Under the pieces are notes generated by a model. That model had not been told where the DNA came from and made no database searches. It saw only the letters and a program-made list of their open reading frames with translations. The translations under genes were made by a program, and so were the position numbers. A DNA stretch of 64,000 nt from Mesobacillus jeotgali (GTDB taxonomy: Bacteria > Bacillota > Bacilli > Bacillales > Cytobacillaceae): positions 3,529,353 to 3,593,352 of the forward strand of contig NZ_CP025025.1 of assembly GCF_002874535.1 (NCBI RefSeq), given 5' to 3'. Shown here piece by piece: positions 36,161-45,708 of the stretch. Numbering within the stretch: position 1 is the first letter of the stretch; each line of letters opens with the position of its first letter.

Positions 36161-36328
36161 CTAAACTCTTGCCATATAGAGCCCAAATAGAATAAAGTAC
36201 GTTGCCAGAATCACCGCTCCCACCACTCCAACCGATATCCAGGTTCCTACCTTTGTTTTGTCGTGACTGGTAACCTCCACGATTTCACCCTGAACTTCTG
36301 CCTGCGCTTTTCTGTCTGTCGCTTTCAA
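36161..36328 (-). CDS. ba3-type oxidase small subunit IIa
   Basis: 55 aa, TTG start with GGAGGGG upstream. A charged N-terminus is followed by a single C-terminal span (GTWISVGVVGAVILATYFIL). The position as first gene before subunits II and I, its size and topology match subunit IIa of ba3 oxidases. Too short for most ORF calls. 16 nt separate it from subunit II. Confidence 0.8.
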   Translation of the reverse strand: MKATDRKAQAEVQGEIVEVTSHDKTKVGTWISVGVVGAVILATYFILFGLYMARV

Positions 36329-36367
36329 CCAAATCCCCTCCTTTGATTTCTTACTTTCATCTTAATT

Positions 36368-36386
36368 GCGAATGATTATCAATGTA
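36368..36386. promoter_or_regulatory. candidate Fur box upstream of the ba3 oxidase
   Basis: Matches the classic 19-bp Fur box at 14 of 19 positions, including an unbroken AATGATTATCA core. It overlaps the predicted -35 region of the oxidase promoter, so iron-dependent repression is possible. Confidence 0.45.
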
Positions 36387-36401
36387 GTGAGTCAAATCAC
36401 A
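36386..36401 (-). promoter_or_regulatory. FNR/CRP-like palindrome at about -41.5 of the ba3 oxidase operon
   Basis: On the minus strand TGTGA-TTTGAC-TCACT, the same form as the site at 24949-24964. If it acts at -41.5, transcription starts near 36352, with a TAAGAT -10 at 36363-36358 and a 24-nt leader before subunit IIa. Confidence 0.55.
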
Positions 36402-36463
36402 TATAAAACCCCTGGGAGTACTAGAAATTTAACTTTTTTAGAAGTGCTTTTTTGCCAAACAAC

Positions 36464-36496
36464 AAAAACCCCCGCTTCATGCCGCGAGGGTTTTCC
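36464..36496 (-). terminator. intrinsic terminator after the OpuC-type transporter operon
   Basis: On the minus strand a GC-rich stem between AAAACCCTC and GGGGGTTTTT ends in a T-run, placed 50 nt after the permease stop codon. Confidence 0.75.
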
Positions 36497-36544
36497 ATCA
36501 TTTTCAGTATCATGACTTGACACTCTATTAGTCCGTTTTAAGAA

Positions 36545-38062
36545 TTAATCAATTAATCCCGCTTCCTTAAGGTATTCCCGTGCTGTATCTTCCGCGGATT
36601 TCCCTTTTACATTCACCTGGTAATTCATTTTCCGCATTTCGTCATCGGTGATTTTACCGGCTAGCTTGTTGAGGGCGTCGGCGATATCGGGATATTTCTC
36701 TGCTGTTTCAGCTCTCATAAGAGGTGCTCCCTGATATGGAGGGAATAAGTCTTTATCATCTTCAAGTACGACTAGTTTATATCGCTGGAGCTCGCTGTCG
36801 GTTGAGTATGCATCGACCAAGTTAATTTCACCATTTTTAATCGCTCGATACCTCAGTTTTGGCTCCATCGTGATCAAGCTTGGCAGCTTTAAGCCATAGA
36901 GTTTTTTGATGCCTTTGTAGCCATCTTCACGATCGGAAAATTCAAGTGTGAAACCTGCTTTTAGCGAGGATTCTATTGATTTCAGGTCCGAGATGGTCTT
37001 TAGATCATTATTTTCAGCGAACTTTTTAGGAACAGCTAAAGCATAGGTATTGTTATAGTCCATTGGCTGAAGCATTTCCATGTTGAATTCTTCTTTCATT
37101 CCTTCTTTTGCTTGCTGGTATACTTCTTTCCTGTTTGTGCTGCTGGCTGTTTCTTTTAAAAACTCTGATATGGCCGTTCCAGTAAATTCAGGATAAATGT
37201 CAATATCTCCGTTTTCCAATGCGGTGAAAACAAAAGATGTTTTCCCCAATCCGGGTTTCAACTGAACAGAGTGGTCCGTTTCCTCTTCGATCAGAAGCTT
37301 GTACATATTAATCAAGATTTCTGGCTCTGAGCCCAACTTCCCAGCAATGACAATCTGGTCGTCATTTTTCCCGCCTAGGAACGGAATGGCCATCATGACA
37401 AGGACAGCTAATGAAATAGTACCTATCGTAATGAGCGATTTTTTAAAGGAAACAGTTTCGAACCTTCTAAGCACAAGGTCGAACACAATCGCAAGCAAGG
37501 CCGCGGGGATTGCACCAAGGACGATTAATGCCGTATTATTCCGGTCAATCCCGAGCAGGATCAAGTCACCTAACCCTCCTGCTCCAATCAGTGCGGCAAT
37601 TGTCGCTGTTCCGACGATCAAGACCATAGCCGTCCTGATTCCAGCCATGATGACCGGCATCGCCAAAGGGAGTTCAACCTTCATCAAACGGCGCTTACTG
37701 TTCATTCCCATGGCCCGAGCTGCTTCAATTAAGGCTGAATCCACTTCATTGATTCCTGTATATGTATTTCGCAAGATCGGCAGAAGGGCATAAGCCACCA
37801 GGGCAATGATTGCAGGGACTTTGCCGATTCCGAATAGTGGAATTAACAGGCCTAGCAATGCAAGGGAAGGAATCGTCTGGAGAACAGCTGTTATCCCAAT
37901 AATTCCTTCTGATATCGTTTTCCTTCTTGTCAGGAAAATCCCAAGCGGAATGGCGATTAACACTGCGAAGAATAGTGCAATGAAAGAAATCTGGATATGT
38001 TCGAGCAGGGCACTTAAAAGTTCGTCTTTTCTATCTATAAAAGTGGAAGTCCAGCCGTTCAT
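36545..38062 (-). CDS. OpuC-type ABC transporter permease fused to substrate-binding domain
   Basis: 505 aa in two parts. Residues 1-210 are a permease with six spans and the EAA loop (ALIEAARAMGMNSKRRLMKV). Residues 230-505 are a glycine betaine/choline/carnitine-type binding domain (IVIAGKLGSEPEILINMYKL, DIYPEFTGTAISEF). It imports a compatible solute or quaternary amine. The fusion of both parts is known from BilE/OpuC relatives. Overlaps the ATPase gene by 4 nt (ATGA). Confidence 0.9.
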   Translation of the reverse strand: MNGWTSTFIDRKDELLSALLEHIQISFIALFFAVLIAIPLGIFLTRRKTISEGIIGITAVLQTIPSLALLGLLIPLFGIGKVPAIIALVAYALLPILRNTYTGINEVDSALIEAARAMGMNSKRRLMKVELPLAMPVIMAGIRTAMVLIVGTATIAALIGAGGLGDLILLGIDRNNTALIVLGAIPAALLAIVFDLVLRRFETVSFKKSLITIGTISLAVLVMMAIPFLGGKNDDQIVIAGKLGSEPEILINMYKLLIEEETDHSVQLKPGLGKTSFVFTALENGDIDIYPEFTGTAISEFLKETASSTNRKEVYQQAKEGMKEEFNMEMLQPMDYNNTYALAVPKKFAENNDLKTISDLKSIESSLKAGFTLEFSDREDGYKGIKKLYGLKLPSLITMEPKLRYRAIKNGEINLVDAYSTDSELQRYKLVVLEDDKDLFPPYQGAPLMRAETAEKYPDIADALNKLAGKITDDEMRKMNYQVNVKGKSAEDTAREYLKEAGLID

Positions 38063-39006
38063 TTCATTCCCTCCATCTGCGCGGATAAAATCCGGATCAT
38101 TCCCTGCCTGTCTAAGGTCCCGATTTTTTCATCCATTTCTTGAACCGCCAGCTGTTCATGCTCACTCAGTAACGAGAGAATTTCATTTATAGACACTGTC
38201 GAGGCAATTACAGGCAGATTGTTCGGTTCTTCAGCGGTTAACGGTTTGATAGCTTCCCGCACATCTACCGTTGTTCTGTTGCCCTGATCTATCCCCACAA
38301 ATTCACGGACAAAATCATTTACAGGTTGTTGGATCAGCTCTTCCGGAGTTCCTGTCTGAACAACTTCTCCATTCTTCATCAGGCAAATCCGTTCTCCTAG
38401 CTTTAGTGCTTCACTCATATCATGGGTAACGAATACGATGGTCTTCTTTATGTTCTTTTGCAGTTCGATAAGATCATCCTGAAGCTTCTCCCTGCTCAGT
38501 GGATCCAAAGCGCTGAATGGCTCGTCCATTAAAATAATCGGCGGGTTTGCGGCAAGCGCCCGGGCCACGCCAATTCTTTGCTGCTGCCCTCCGGATAATT
38601 CATGGGGCAGCCTGCTGCGGTACGTTTCCGGTTCAAGTCCGACCATATGCAGCAATTCATCAATGCGTTGATCAATTTCTTTTTGCTCCCATTTCTTCAT
38701 TTCCGGAACAACCGCAATGTTTTCTTCGATCGTCATATGCGGAAACAAAGCAATTTGCTGAAGAACGTATCCAATATCCCAGCGCAGCTCGTGAATATCA
38801 TAGTCACTAATCATCTTATCTTTGATTTTAATGTAGCCTTCCGTAAGAGGAATCAATCGATTGATCATTTTTAATGTTGTTGTTTTTCCAGAGCCGCTTG
38901 GCCCAATCAGGACAAGCAATTCCCCTTCTTTAATATGTAAGTTGAAGTTTTTAACCGCATAAGTCTCATCATCATATTTTTTCGATACATTTTCAAAGCT
39001 GATCAC
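38059..39006 (-). CDS. OpuCA-type ABC transporter ATPase
   Basis: 315 aa. Walker A GPSGSGKTTTLK, signature LSGGQQQR and Walker B IILMDEPFSALDP are intact. The C-terminal extension (about 245-315) is short, with room for one CBS-like unit rather than a full pair. It powers the fused permease encoded next. GTG start with GGGGTGAG upstream. The 234-bp gap 39007-39240 upstream holds only the terminator of the aldo/keto reductase operon and presumably this operon's promoter. Confidence 0.9.
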   Translation of the reverse strand: MISFENVSKKYDDETYAVKNFNLHIKEGELLVLIGPSGSGKTTTLKMINRLIPLTEGYIKIKDKMISDYDIHELRWDIGYVLQQIALFPHMTIEENIAVVPEMKKWEQKEIDQRIDELLHMVGLEPETYRSRLPHELSGGQQQRIGVARALAANPPIILMDEPFSALDPLSREKLQDDLIELQKNIKKTIVFVTHDMSEALKLGERICLMKNGEVVQTGTPEELIQQPVNDFVREFVGIDQGNRTTVDVREAIKPLTAEEPNNLPVIASTVSINEILSLLSEHEQLAVQEMDEKIGTLDRQGMIRILSAQMEGMK

Positions 39007-39196
39007 TTTCTCACCCCTATATTCTCTCGTATTTTACTTATAGATAGTGTTAGCACTTTGAGGGTTTCTTATTTTCAGTTACATCAAGCCTAAGCTTAAT
39101 ACTACCAAAGCAGACCGCTCTGGTAAAAAGAGAACTCCTTATATAAGACCAGATTACTTTTACCCTTAATACAAGAAAATCATGCTAATATACAAG

Positions 39197-39232
39197 AAAA
39201 GCTGTAAAACCAATTGGCTTTACAGCTTTGTT
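39197..39232 (-). terminator. intrinsic terminator after the aldo/keto reductase operon
   Basis: Stem AAAGCTGTAAA pairs with TTTACAGCTTT around ACCAATTGG. Its sequence closely resembles the terminators at 3766-3799 and 29273-29306. Confidence 0.8.
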
Positions 39233-39240
39233 TGAAGATT

Positions 39241-40230
39241 TTATTTTAAGATGTCCTCGATCATGTTCAATTCTGTTTCACTAAAATCAAGACGGTTCAA
39301 TGCAGCCACGTTTTCTTCAATCTGGCTGACCTTGCTGGCGCCGATAAGCGCTGAGGTGATTTTTTGTTCCCTGAGTACCCACGCTAATGCCATCTGGGCA
39401 AGCGACTGGCCTCGTTCTTGAGCTAGTTCGTTCAATTGCCTCACTTTAGTAAGCACTTCTTCAGAAACATCACCCTCATTAAGGAAGCTGTTCGGCTTTA
39501 AAGCTCTTGAATCTTCCGGAATTCCATTTAAGTATCTATTGGTCAACAACCCTTGAGCCAAAGGAACAAATGCGATTGATCCGACTCCTTCTTCTTGAAG
39601 CAAATCAGTCAGTCCATTTTCTACCCAGCGGTTAAACATTGAATAGGCAGGCTGGTGGATCAACAATGGAGTTCCGAGTTCTTTTAAAATTCCGATTGCT
39701 TGCTTCGTTTCCTCCACGCCATAATTGGACAAGCCTACATACAACGCCTTCCCTTGCCTGACGACATGATCAAGTGCCATCATCGTTTCCTCTAAAGGCG
39801 TTTCCGGATCTGGCCTGTGATGGTAAAAGATATCGACATAATCAAGTCCCATTCTTTTCAGGCTTTGGTCAAGACTGGACACGAGGTATTTTCTTGAACC
39901 CCAGTCTCCATAAGGTCCCTGCCACATTCCATAGCCAGCTTTAGTCGAAATCACCATCTCATCGCGATAGCCTGCAAAATCCTTGCGCAGGATGCTGCCG
40001 AAGCTTTCTTCTGCCGACCCTGGCGGAGGACCATAGTTATTCGCAAGATCAAAATGGGTAATCCCAAGATCAAATGCTCTCCTGATTAACGAACGGCCAT
40101 TTTCAAAGGCATCCTGGCCTCCGAAATTGTGCCATAGTCCGAGCGAAATGGCTGGCAATTTAAGCCCTGATTTGCCGCATCTGTTATATTTCATCGTTTC
40201 ATAACGATTGCTGTCTGGTTGATATGCCAT
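39241..40230 (-). CDS. aldo/keto reductase (YghZ/Gpr-like)
   Basis: 329 aa. Catalytic tetrad regions are visible: D and Y in THFDLANNYG, K in STKAGYG, and H in FYHHRPD. GSAEESFG and WGSRKYL resemble the YghZ subgroup, which reduces glyceraldehyde-3-phosphate or methylglyoxal with NADPH. GGAGG precedes the ATG. It is the last gene of a likely operon with the second reductase and the MATE exporter. Confidence 0.88.
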   Translation of the reverse strand: MAYQPDSNRYETMKYNRCGKSGLKLPAISLGLWHNFGGQDAFENGRSLIRRAFDLGITHFDLANNYGPPPGSAEESFGSILRKDFAGYRDEMVISTKAGYGMWQGPYGDWGSRKYLVSSLDQSLKRMGLDYVDIFYHHRPDPETPLEETMMALDHVVRQGKALYVGLSNYGVEETKQAIGILKELGTPLLIHQPAYSMFNRWVENGLTDLLQEEGVGSIAFVPLAQGLLTNRYLNGIPEDSRALKPNSFLNEGDVSEEVLTKVRQLNELAQERGQSLAQMALAWVLREQKITSALIGASKVSQIEENVAALNRLDFSETELNMIEDILK

Positions 40231-40254
40231 TATTTAAAACCTCCATATTGTTTT

Positions 40255-41190
40255 TTACCATCCCAAAGGATCGGTTTGCAGCTTTTCTTCCCAAACCTTT
40301 TCTAACTTCTTAACTTTTTCGATTGAGAGCCTATTACCTGAAGGAGATAAATTCTCATTCAGCTGCTCAAGATTCTTGTTTCCAGGAATGCAGGTTGAGA
40401 CCTCATCATAATAAAGAATATACCTTAAAGCCAACTGGACCAACGATTCACCAGGTTCCAGCATTTCCTTGAGAACAGGCAGGAGCTCTGCTCTTTTCCT
40501 GAGCTGATCCTGGTCCCAACGGCTCCTGATATCTGTAAATATACTGTTTTGATCATACTTACCTGATAGCCACCCAGAATCAAGCGGAACTTTGACGATC
40601 AGTCCTACATTTTTTTCTGCAGCGAGCTTGAATGCTCTTCTTGGCTCCTGATGAAAAATGTTGAACATCACTTCTATTACCTGGCTGCCGGTGTTCCGCA
40701 TCAGCTCATCCATTTCTCCCGAAGAGTCCACTGAAGCTCCGTAAGCCCGAATCTTGCCTTCCTGCTTGAGGGAATCCAACACTTGAAAATGAGCAGTGCT
40801 TCCAGACAGGATTTCAAACGGTGGATTATGTAATAAAATCGAATCCAGATAATCCGTTTTTAGCCGGCGTAAGCTCTCTTCAACTGAACTGCGGATTTTC
40901 TTCGAATCAAAATCCAGGTTGTTATCTGGATGATGACCAAATTTGCTGTTAATCACTGCCTCACTCCTTCTTCCGGAGAGAGCCTGCCCGAGCAATGTTT
41001 CACTATTACCTCCGCCATAATTCGGAGCTGTGTCAAAGAAATTGCAGCCCTGTTCAAGCGCTTCATGCACAAGCCTGATTGCCTGATTGTCCTCCATGCC
41101 TTCCCAGTCCCTTGCGTTACCGAGCTGCCAGGCACCAAATCCAACTTCCGATACTTTTATTCCTGTGCTTCCTAGCTGCCTGTATTTCAT
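40255..41190 (-). CDS. aldo/keto reductase
   Basis: 311 aa. NFFDTAPNYGGGNSE carries the catalytic D and Y, INSKFGHH the lysine, and ILLHNPP the histidine. It belongs to a different subgroup from the neighbour at 39241. The physiological substrate is unknown. AGGAGG precedes the ATG. Confidence 0.88.
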   Translation of the reverse strand: MKYRQLGSTGIKVSEVGFGAWQLGNARDWEGMEDNQAIRLVHEALEQGCNFFDTAPNYGGGNSETLLGQALSGRRSEAVINSKFGHHPDNNLDFDSKKIRSSVEESLRRLKTDYLDSILLHNPPFEILSGSTAHFQVLDSLKQEGKIRAYGASVDSSGEMDELMRNTGSQVIEVMFNIFHQEPRRAFKLAAEKNVGLIVKVPLDSGWLSGKYDQNSIFTDIRSRWDQDQLRKRAELLPVLKEMLEPGESLVQLALRYILYYDEVSTCIPGNKNLEQLNENLSPSGNRLSIEKVKKLEKVWEEKLQTDPLGW

Positions 41191-41218
41191 CTCACTCCTC
41201 CTTTCAAAAAATCAATGG

Positions 41219-42589
41219 TCACGCTGTTTGCACCCTTTCATCAACCAGGACCTTCTTCTCCCAGACACGGCTTCTCCATCTGATATACATGATGATTCCT
41301 CTGAACCATTCATCAACTATAAAAGCCATCCAAATCCCAGAAAGGCCAAAGCCCATGTAGATTCCCAGAAAATAGGCGAGCGGCACACTGATTCCCCACA
41401 TCGAGACAAAGGCCATTTTCACTGGGAATACAGCATCTCCAGCTGCTCTGAGTGAACTGATCACGACGATATTGAAGGTTCTGCCAGGTTCAAGGATTAA
41501 GCAAAGAAGCAAAACCTTGCTTCCCTCCCTGATGATCTCCTTATTATCGGTAAAGACACCAAGTATGGGTTCCCTGATTGATACGATTACCACGGTAATC
41601 GCCATGGTGATGATGATACTTAGTTTCAAGCTTTTTAATAGCTGATGATAGGCTTTATCGAACTCTCTGGCCCCTACTTTGTATCCAATCAGAATTTGCG
41701 TGCCCTGGCCGATCGCGATTCCGAATAGCATCATGAATGACATGATGTTAAAGGTGTATACCCTTGTTGTCAGGGCCATAGCCCCCAGCAAACCAATAAT
41801 GACGGTAATTGCCATCTGGCTGGTGTTATAAACAACATTTTCGCCAGCGGAAGGAACACCTATTTTCAAAATCTTTTTGATAAAAGATTTATTGAAGTTC
41901 AGATAGTCTTCCATAGCAATTCTCATAGGGAGCCTGCGGTATAGCACGCGGAATATCAGAATCACTGCGATTGCACGAGATATGGCTGTCGAAATAGCCA
42001 CACCCTGAACACCCATTTCCGGAACGCCGAATAGTCCGTAAATAAATAGACTGTTTCCGGCAAGATGGATGACATTCATAATGATCGAAATGAACATCGC
42101 TTCCTTTGTTAACCCATTTGCCCTCAGGATTGCCGACGCAGTAACAAGGAGCGCCTGTGTAAAAAGTGTTCCCCCAACTATGGTCAAATACTGTTGCGCC
42201 AGCCGGTGTATTTCTGGAGTGAGATTGAACATTTGTAAAAATAAATCATTGAAACCGACAACAATTACACTGACCAATACTCCAAATAAAAGATTAAGAG
42301 ATAGCGAGAGACCAGAAATTTTCTTTGCATCCGCTTGAAGTCCAGCCCCAAGATTTTGCGATACCAGAACAGCAGTCCCTGTCGCAACGAAACCAAATAC
42401 GAGGATCATGAAAAATACGAGCTGATTGGCTACGCCTACAGCCGCAACGGCATCATCCGAAATATGGGACAGCATGAAAGTATCCGTGCTGCCCATTAAC
42501 ATGTGCAAGAACATTTCTATAAAAATAGGCCAGGTAAGTGCTAATAATCCAATCTGTTTAGGCAGACTGTTGTTTTTCTGTAAATTCAT
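41219..42589 (-). CDS. MATE-family efflux transporter
   Basis: 456 aa, twelve membrane spans in two MatE repeats (about 15-175 and 240-400). Typical blocks are WPIFIEMFLHMLMGSTDTFM and VGVANQLVFF. It exports drugs or metabolites by Na+ or H+ antiport. AAAGGTGG precedes the ATG. Confidence 0.9.
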   Translation of the reverse strand: MNLQKNNSLPKQIGLLALTWPIFIEMFLHMLMGSTDTFMLSHISDDAVAAVGVANQLVFFMILVFGFVATGTAVLVSQNLGAGLQADAKKISGLSLSLNLLFGVLVSVIVVGFNDLFLQMFNLTPEIHRLAQQYLTIVGGTLFTQALLVTASAILRANGLTKEAMFISIIMNVIHLAGNSLFIYGLFGVPEMGVQGVAISTAISRAIAVILIFRVLYRRLPMRIAMEDYLNFNKSFIKKILKIGVPSAGENVVYNTSQMAITVIIGLLGAMALTTRVYTFNIMSFMMLFGIAIGQGTQILIGYKVGAREFDKAYHQLLKSLKLSIIITMAITVVIVSIREPILGVFTDNKEIIREGSKVLLLCLILEPGRTFNIVVISSLRAAGDAVFPVKMAFVSMWGISVPLAYFLGIYMGFGLSGIWMAFIVDEWFRGIIMYIRWRSRVWEKKVLVDERVQTA

Positions 42590-42690
42590 ACTGCATTTCC
42601 ACCTTTAAGAGTTCACTATGATGGTCAGAATTACGCTGGCCTAGTCATGATCAACATCAAGTTAAAACTTATCTTCTGAAATAGAAGAGA

Positions 42691-42722
42691 AAGAGGCAGA
42701 ATGTAATTGCTGTTCTGCCCCT
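42691..42722 (-). terminator. probable terminator after the secreted GH16 gene
   Basis: On the minus strand GGCAGAA pairs with TTCTGCC, followed by a T-rich stretch (CTCTTTCTCTTC). Lies 8 nt after the GH16 stop. Confidence 0.55.
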
Positions 42723-42729
42723 TGAGAAC

Positions 42730-45660
42730 TTAGTTTTTTGTGATTCTTACATTGTCCAGATAAACATTTGTTGCCGCATTGCCGTCTAAAATATTTCCGA
42801 GTTCGAAAACGATTTTTCCATCGGCATATGTTGCTTCATTCATAACAAAGGTATAACTGTACGTTTTCATCTCTGAAGTTAAATCTACTATTTTAGTTGG
42901 CATATAGTAAATAAACCATGGATCAAAACTTAACTCTTTTCCAATATTGACATTCATTTTCCTTGGCACATCTGCTCTTGCCTCAAACGTGACAGTATAG
43001 CTTGCACCATTTTCAAAAAGCAAGCCCTTTTGAAAGACCTGCGGGGAGTAGGATGCTCCGCCAACCTGTGAAATCGCAACCTTCAATTCTTCGTTTACAG
43101 CAGTCATCTCCCCACCTGCGTAACCGCTCCACTGGTCGCCCCACCATGCGGTCCAATCAGTTGTTCCATCTGAAAATGTTCCATTATCAATACCAGGTGT
43201 GGAAACAGGCTCTTCCTCGGACGGAGCGTCTTTAACCTTTAACACCACATTATCGATAAATACATCATGTACGCCGACTGGTGACGATGCATTTTTACCG
43301 AGCAGCATCTTGAAGGAGACAATCTCATCGGCAGACATCTCGAATTCATATGTGTATTGCTGCATTTGGTCTGTAAGTTGAAGAGTTTCACTCAAAAACC
43401 TTGTATATTGAGCATTTTCAACCGTTGCCTCAATATATCTTTCCACGGTGGAACGCGCCTCGAAGGAGAGCTCATAGACTACGTCCTTACTTAAGCTTAA
43501 TTCCCCTTGCATAAATTGTACGCTCCATGTTTCATTGCCTTCATTGGCAATAGCCACTTTTGCTTCACCATTTGCTGATGTGATTTCGGCATTGGCATCA
43601 AAGTGTACATAATTTCCCCATGATGACAAACCGTCTGTAAAATCACCATTCTTCAAAGGGTACAAGTCAATGTTTTCATAATCCGGGATGTTCGATGTCT
43701 TCAGCAGAACTACATCATCAAAATAGACATCACCATCTCCGCCGCCAAAATTAAAGACAAGTTGAGCTTCGGGATCAGAAACATCCTCAGGCATTGTAAA
43801 TTCAAATGTTTTCTCTTCCATATTGGAAGTGAGCTCAATTGTTTTAATTCCAGAGTAATCTACCGTGCCGTCCTTACCCAAAAGGACAGTTTGAATCGTT
43901 CTTGCTTCGTCTGCTCTTGCTTTAAAGGATAGCCTGTAATCATTTCCCTTCAAAAGGTTAATCCCTTTTTGTTCAAGCTGGACTGCTTCAGGATGGCTGC
44001 CTCCATCTTCAATCGCCACATGGAGCTCTCGAGTATTTTCAGAAACAGATGCTGCAGCAGCTGCATCTCCGACTGAGAAATTCCAGAACATCAAGCGATC
44101 CATACCGCCCTGGTCAAACGTGCCATTATAGACATGATTTCCATCTGGAAGCGGCTGTTTTGGACCATCCTCGTCTACAGGAGCACCAGTGATATCCTCA
44201 ACTCTTACATTGCCGATCCAGACTGGGTTCGTTCCGTTCCCGCCGAGATTGAATTCAAGTCTTGATTCAATATCCGTTTCATTGAGCATATCAAAGGTAA
44301 ATTCATATCTTTGCACGTCACTCGTCAGCTTGAAAGATTCTTCATTCGAATATTTCACCCAGCCCCGGTCACTGCCCGCTCCGACTTTTACCATCATGCT
44401 TCTGTCAGCTGTCGACTTGGCATCAAAGCTAACCTTATACTTCCCGCCATTACCAAGAGAGATATTCTGAATCATTTGCAAAGAGTACAGCTGGGTTCCA
44501 GGATTTGAAATATCCGTTCTCGCAAAATTCTTGCCTTCAACCTCTTCCACTTCTAAACTTCCAGCGCCTCCGAACTCTGGTAATTTCACAAAGTTCCAAT
44601 ACGTTGAATTCAATGCTTCACCTGGCTCATCCACAACGGTAATCTGTTCTTCATAATTCTGATCATAAATCAGGTTGCCATCTACAGGCTGCTTCGCATT
44701 TTCAGGCAAAACAACAGGTCCTGACACTGGCTCTACTGGCTCGCGGTAATCGCGTTTTTTCAAATCGTATACCCTGACATAATCCACTTCCATTTGACTA
44801 GGGAATTTCGTCGTTTCGTCAACCTCCCCGTCAAACCAGCCGCCAACTGCGAGGTTCATAACTAAATAGAATTCCTGGTCGAAAGGTGCAGGATAGGAAA
44901 AGTTTGCTGCGTTATCTGTTCCTTTTGAATACCATTTGTTCTGAGTTTGATAGAGTTCTCCATCTACATACCAGCGGAGCTCTCCTGGTTCCCACTCAAG
45001 CGCATATGTATGCCACTTGTCGATGCCTCTGCTTTTAGGGAGTTCGTATTCCTTGCCGGTATACTTGTTATTTGGCCAGCCTTCGCCATAGTGGATCGTT
45101 CCTGCCACCGTATGCGGTCTGCTGCCCCATGCCTCGACAATATCAATTTCTCCTGAAGCTGCCCATGTACCATATTTATCTTCTTCAGGAAGCATCCAGA
45201 TCGCCGGCCAAAGTCCTTTACCTGTCGGCAGTTTGGCTTTGATTTCGTAACGGCCGTATTTCTTGCTGAACAAGCCTTTTGTCTTTAATTTTGCAGAAGT
45301 ATAATCATAGGTGCCGAATTGATCTGTAACCTGCTCTTTTTTCGCTTTTATCACAAGCTTGCCATCATCAATGAAGGCGTTTTCACTAGAATCCGTATAA
45401 TACTCTTTTTCATTGTTGCCCCATCCATTGGTAATTCCATTCCCATCCTCGTCCACGATCCAGTTCCCAATATCATAGGTCCATTTGCTGCGGTCGATTT
45501 CCGGGCCGCTGAACTCATCTGACCAGACGAGAGACCATTCGGATTTGTTCTGTTTCGTATCCTGCTTCAGGGCTGCATTTTCTTTGACGGCAGTACCTGC
45601 AAAACTCGTGCTCGGCAAAATCAACATTGTGCTTAACAAGATAGCCAGTGTTTTTTTCAA
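42730..45660 (-). CDS. secreted GH16 endo-beta-1,3-glucanase (laminarinase) with four CBM-like modules
   Basis: 976 aa from the TTG at 45660, which follows AAAGGAGG; the longer frame upstream lacks a start signal. The signal peptide is residues 1-21 (cut after STSFA). The GH16 domain (about 40-305) has EIDIVE with E171, D173 and E176, the ExDxxE form of laminarinases. Four beta-sandwich modules of CBM4/9-like type follow (about 330-480, 490-640, 650-800, 815-976), each opening with a xxNGxFxxG-like stretch or a variant. It should cut beta-1,3-glucan outside the cell. No sortase or SLH anchor is seen. Last gene of the locus. Confidence 0.9.
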   Translation of the reverse strand: MKKTLAILLSTMLILPSTSFAGTAVKENAALKQDTKQNKSEWSLVWSDEFSGPEIDRSKWTYDIGNWIVDEDGNGITNGWGNNEKEYYTDSSENAFIDDGKLVIKAKKEQVTDQFGTYDYTSAKLKTKGLFSKKYGRYEIKAKLPTGKGLWPAIWMLPEEDKYGTWAASGEIDIVEAWGSRPHTVAGTIHYGEGWPNNKYTGKEYELPKSRGIDKWHTYALEWEPGELRWYVDGELYQTQNKWYSKGTDNAANFSYPAPFDQEFYLVMNLAVGGWFDGEVDETTKFPSQMEVDYVRVYDLKKRDYREPVEPVSGPVVLPENAKQPVDGNLIYDQNYEEQITVVDEPGEALNSTYWNFVKLPEFGGAGSLEVEEVEGKNFARTDISNPGTQLYSLQMIQNISLGNGGKYKVSFDAKSTADRSMMVKVGAGSDRGWVKYSNEESFKLTSDVQRYEFTFDMLNETDIESRLEFNLGGNGTNPVWIGNVRVEDITGAPVDEDGPKQPLPDGNHVYNGTFDQGGMDRLMFWNFSVGDAAAAASVSENTRELHVAIEDGGSHPEAVQLEQKGINLLKGNDYRLSFKARADEARTIQTVLLGKDGTVDYSGIKTIELTSNMEEKTFEFTMPEDVSDPEAQLVFNFGGGDGDVYFDDVVLLKTSNIPDYENIDLYPLKNGDFTDGLSSWGNYVHFDANAEITSANGEAKVAIANEGNETWSVQFMQGELSLSKDVVYELSFEARSTVERYIEATVENAQYTRFLSETLQLTDQMQQYTYEFEMSADEIVSFKMLLGKNASSPVGVHDVFIDNVVLKVKDAPSEEEPVSTPGIDNGTFSDGTTDWTAWWGDQWSGYAGGEMTAVNEELKVAISQVGGASYSPQVFQKGLLFENGASYTVTFEARADVPRKMNVNIGKELSFDPWFIYYMPTKIVDLTSEMKTYSYTFVMNEATYADGKIVFELGNILDGNAATNVYLDNVRITKN

Positions 45661-45708
45661 TCCAATTCCTCCTTTATATTTTAAAAAAGATAGAATCAAT
45701 AAAAAAAC

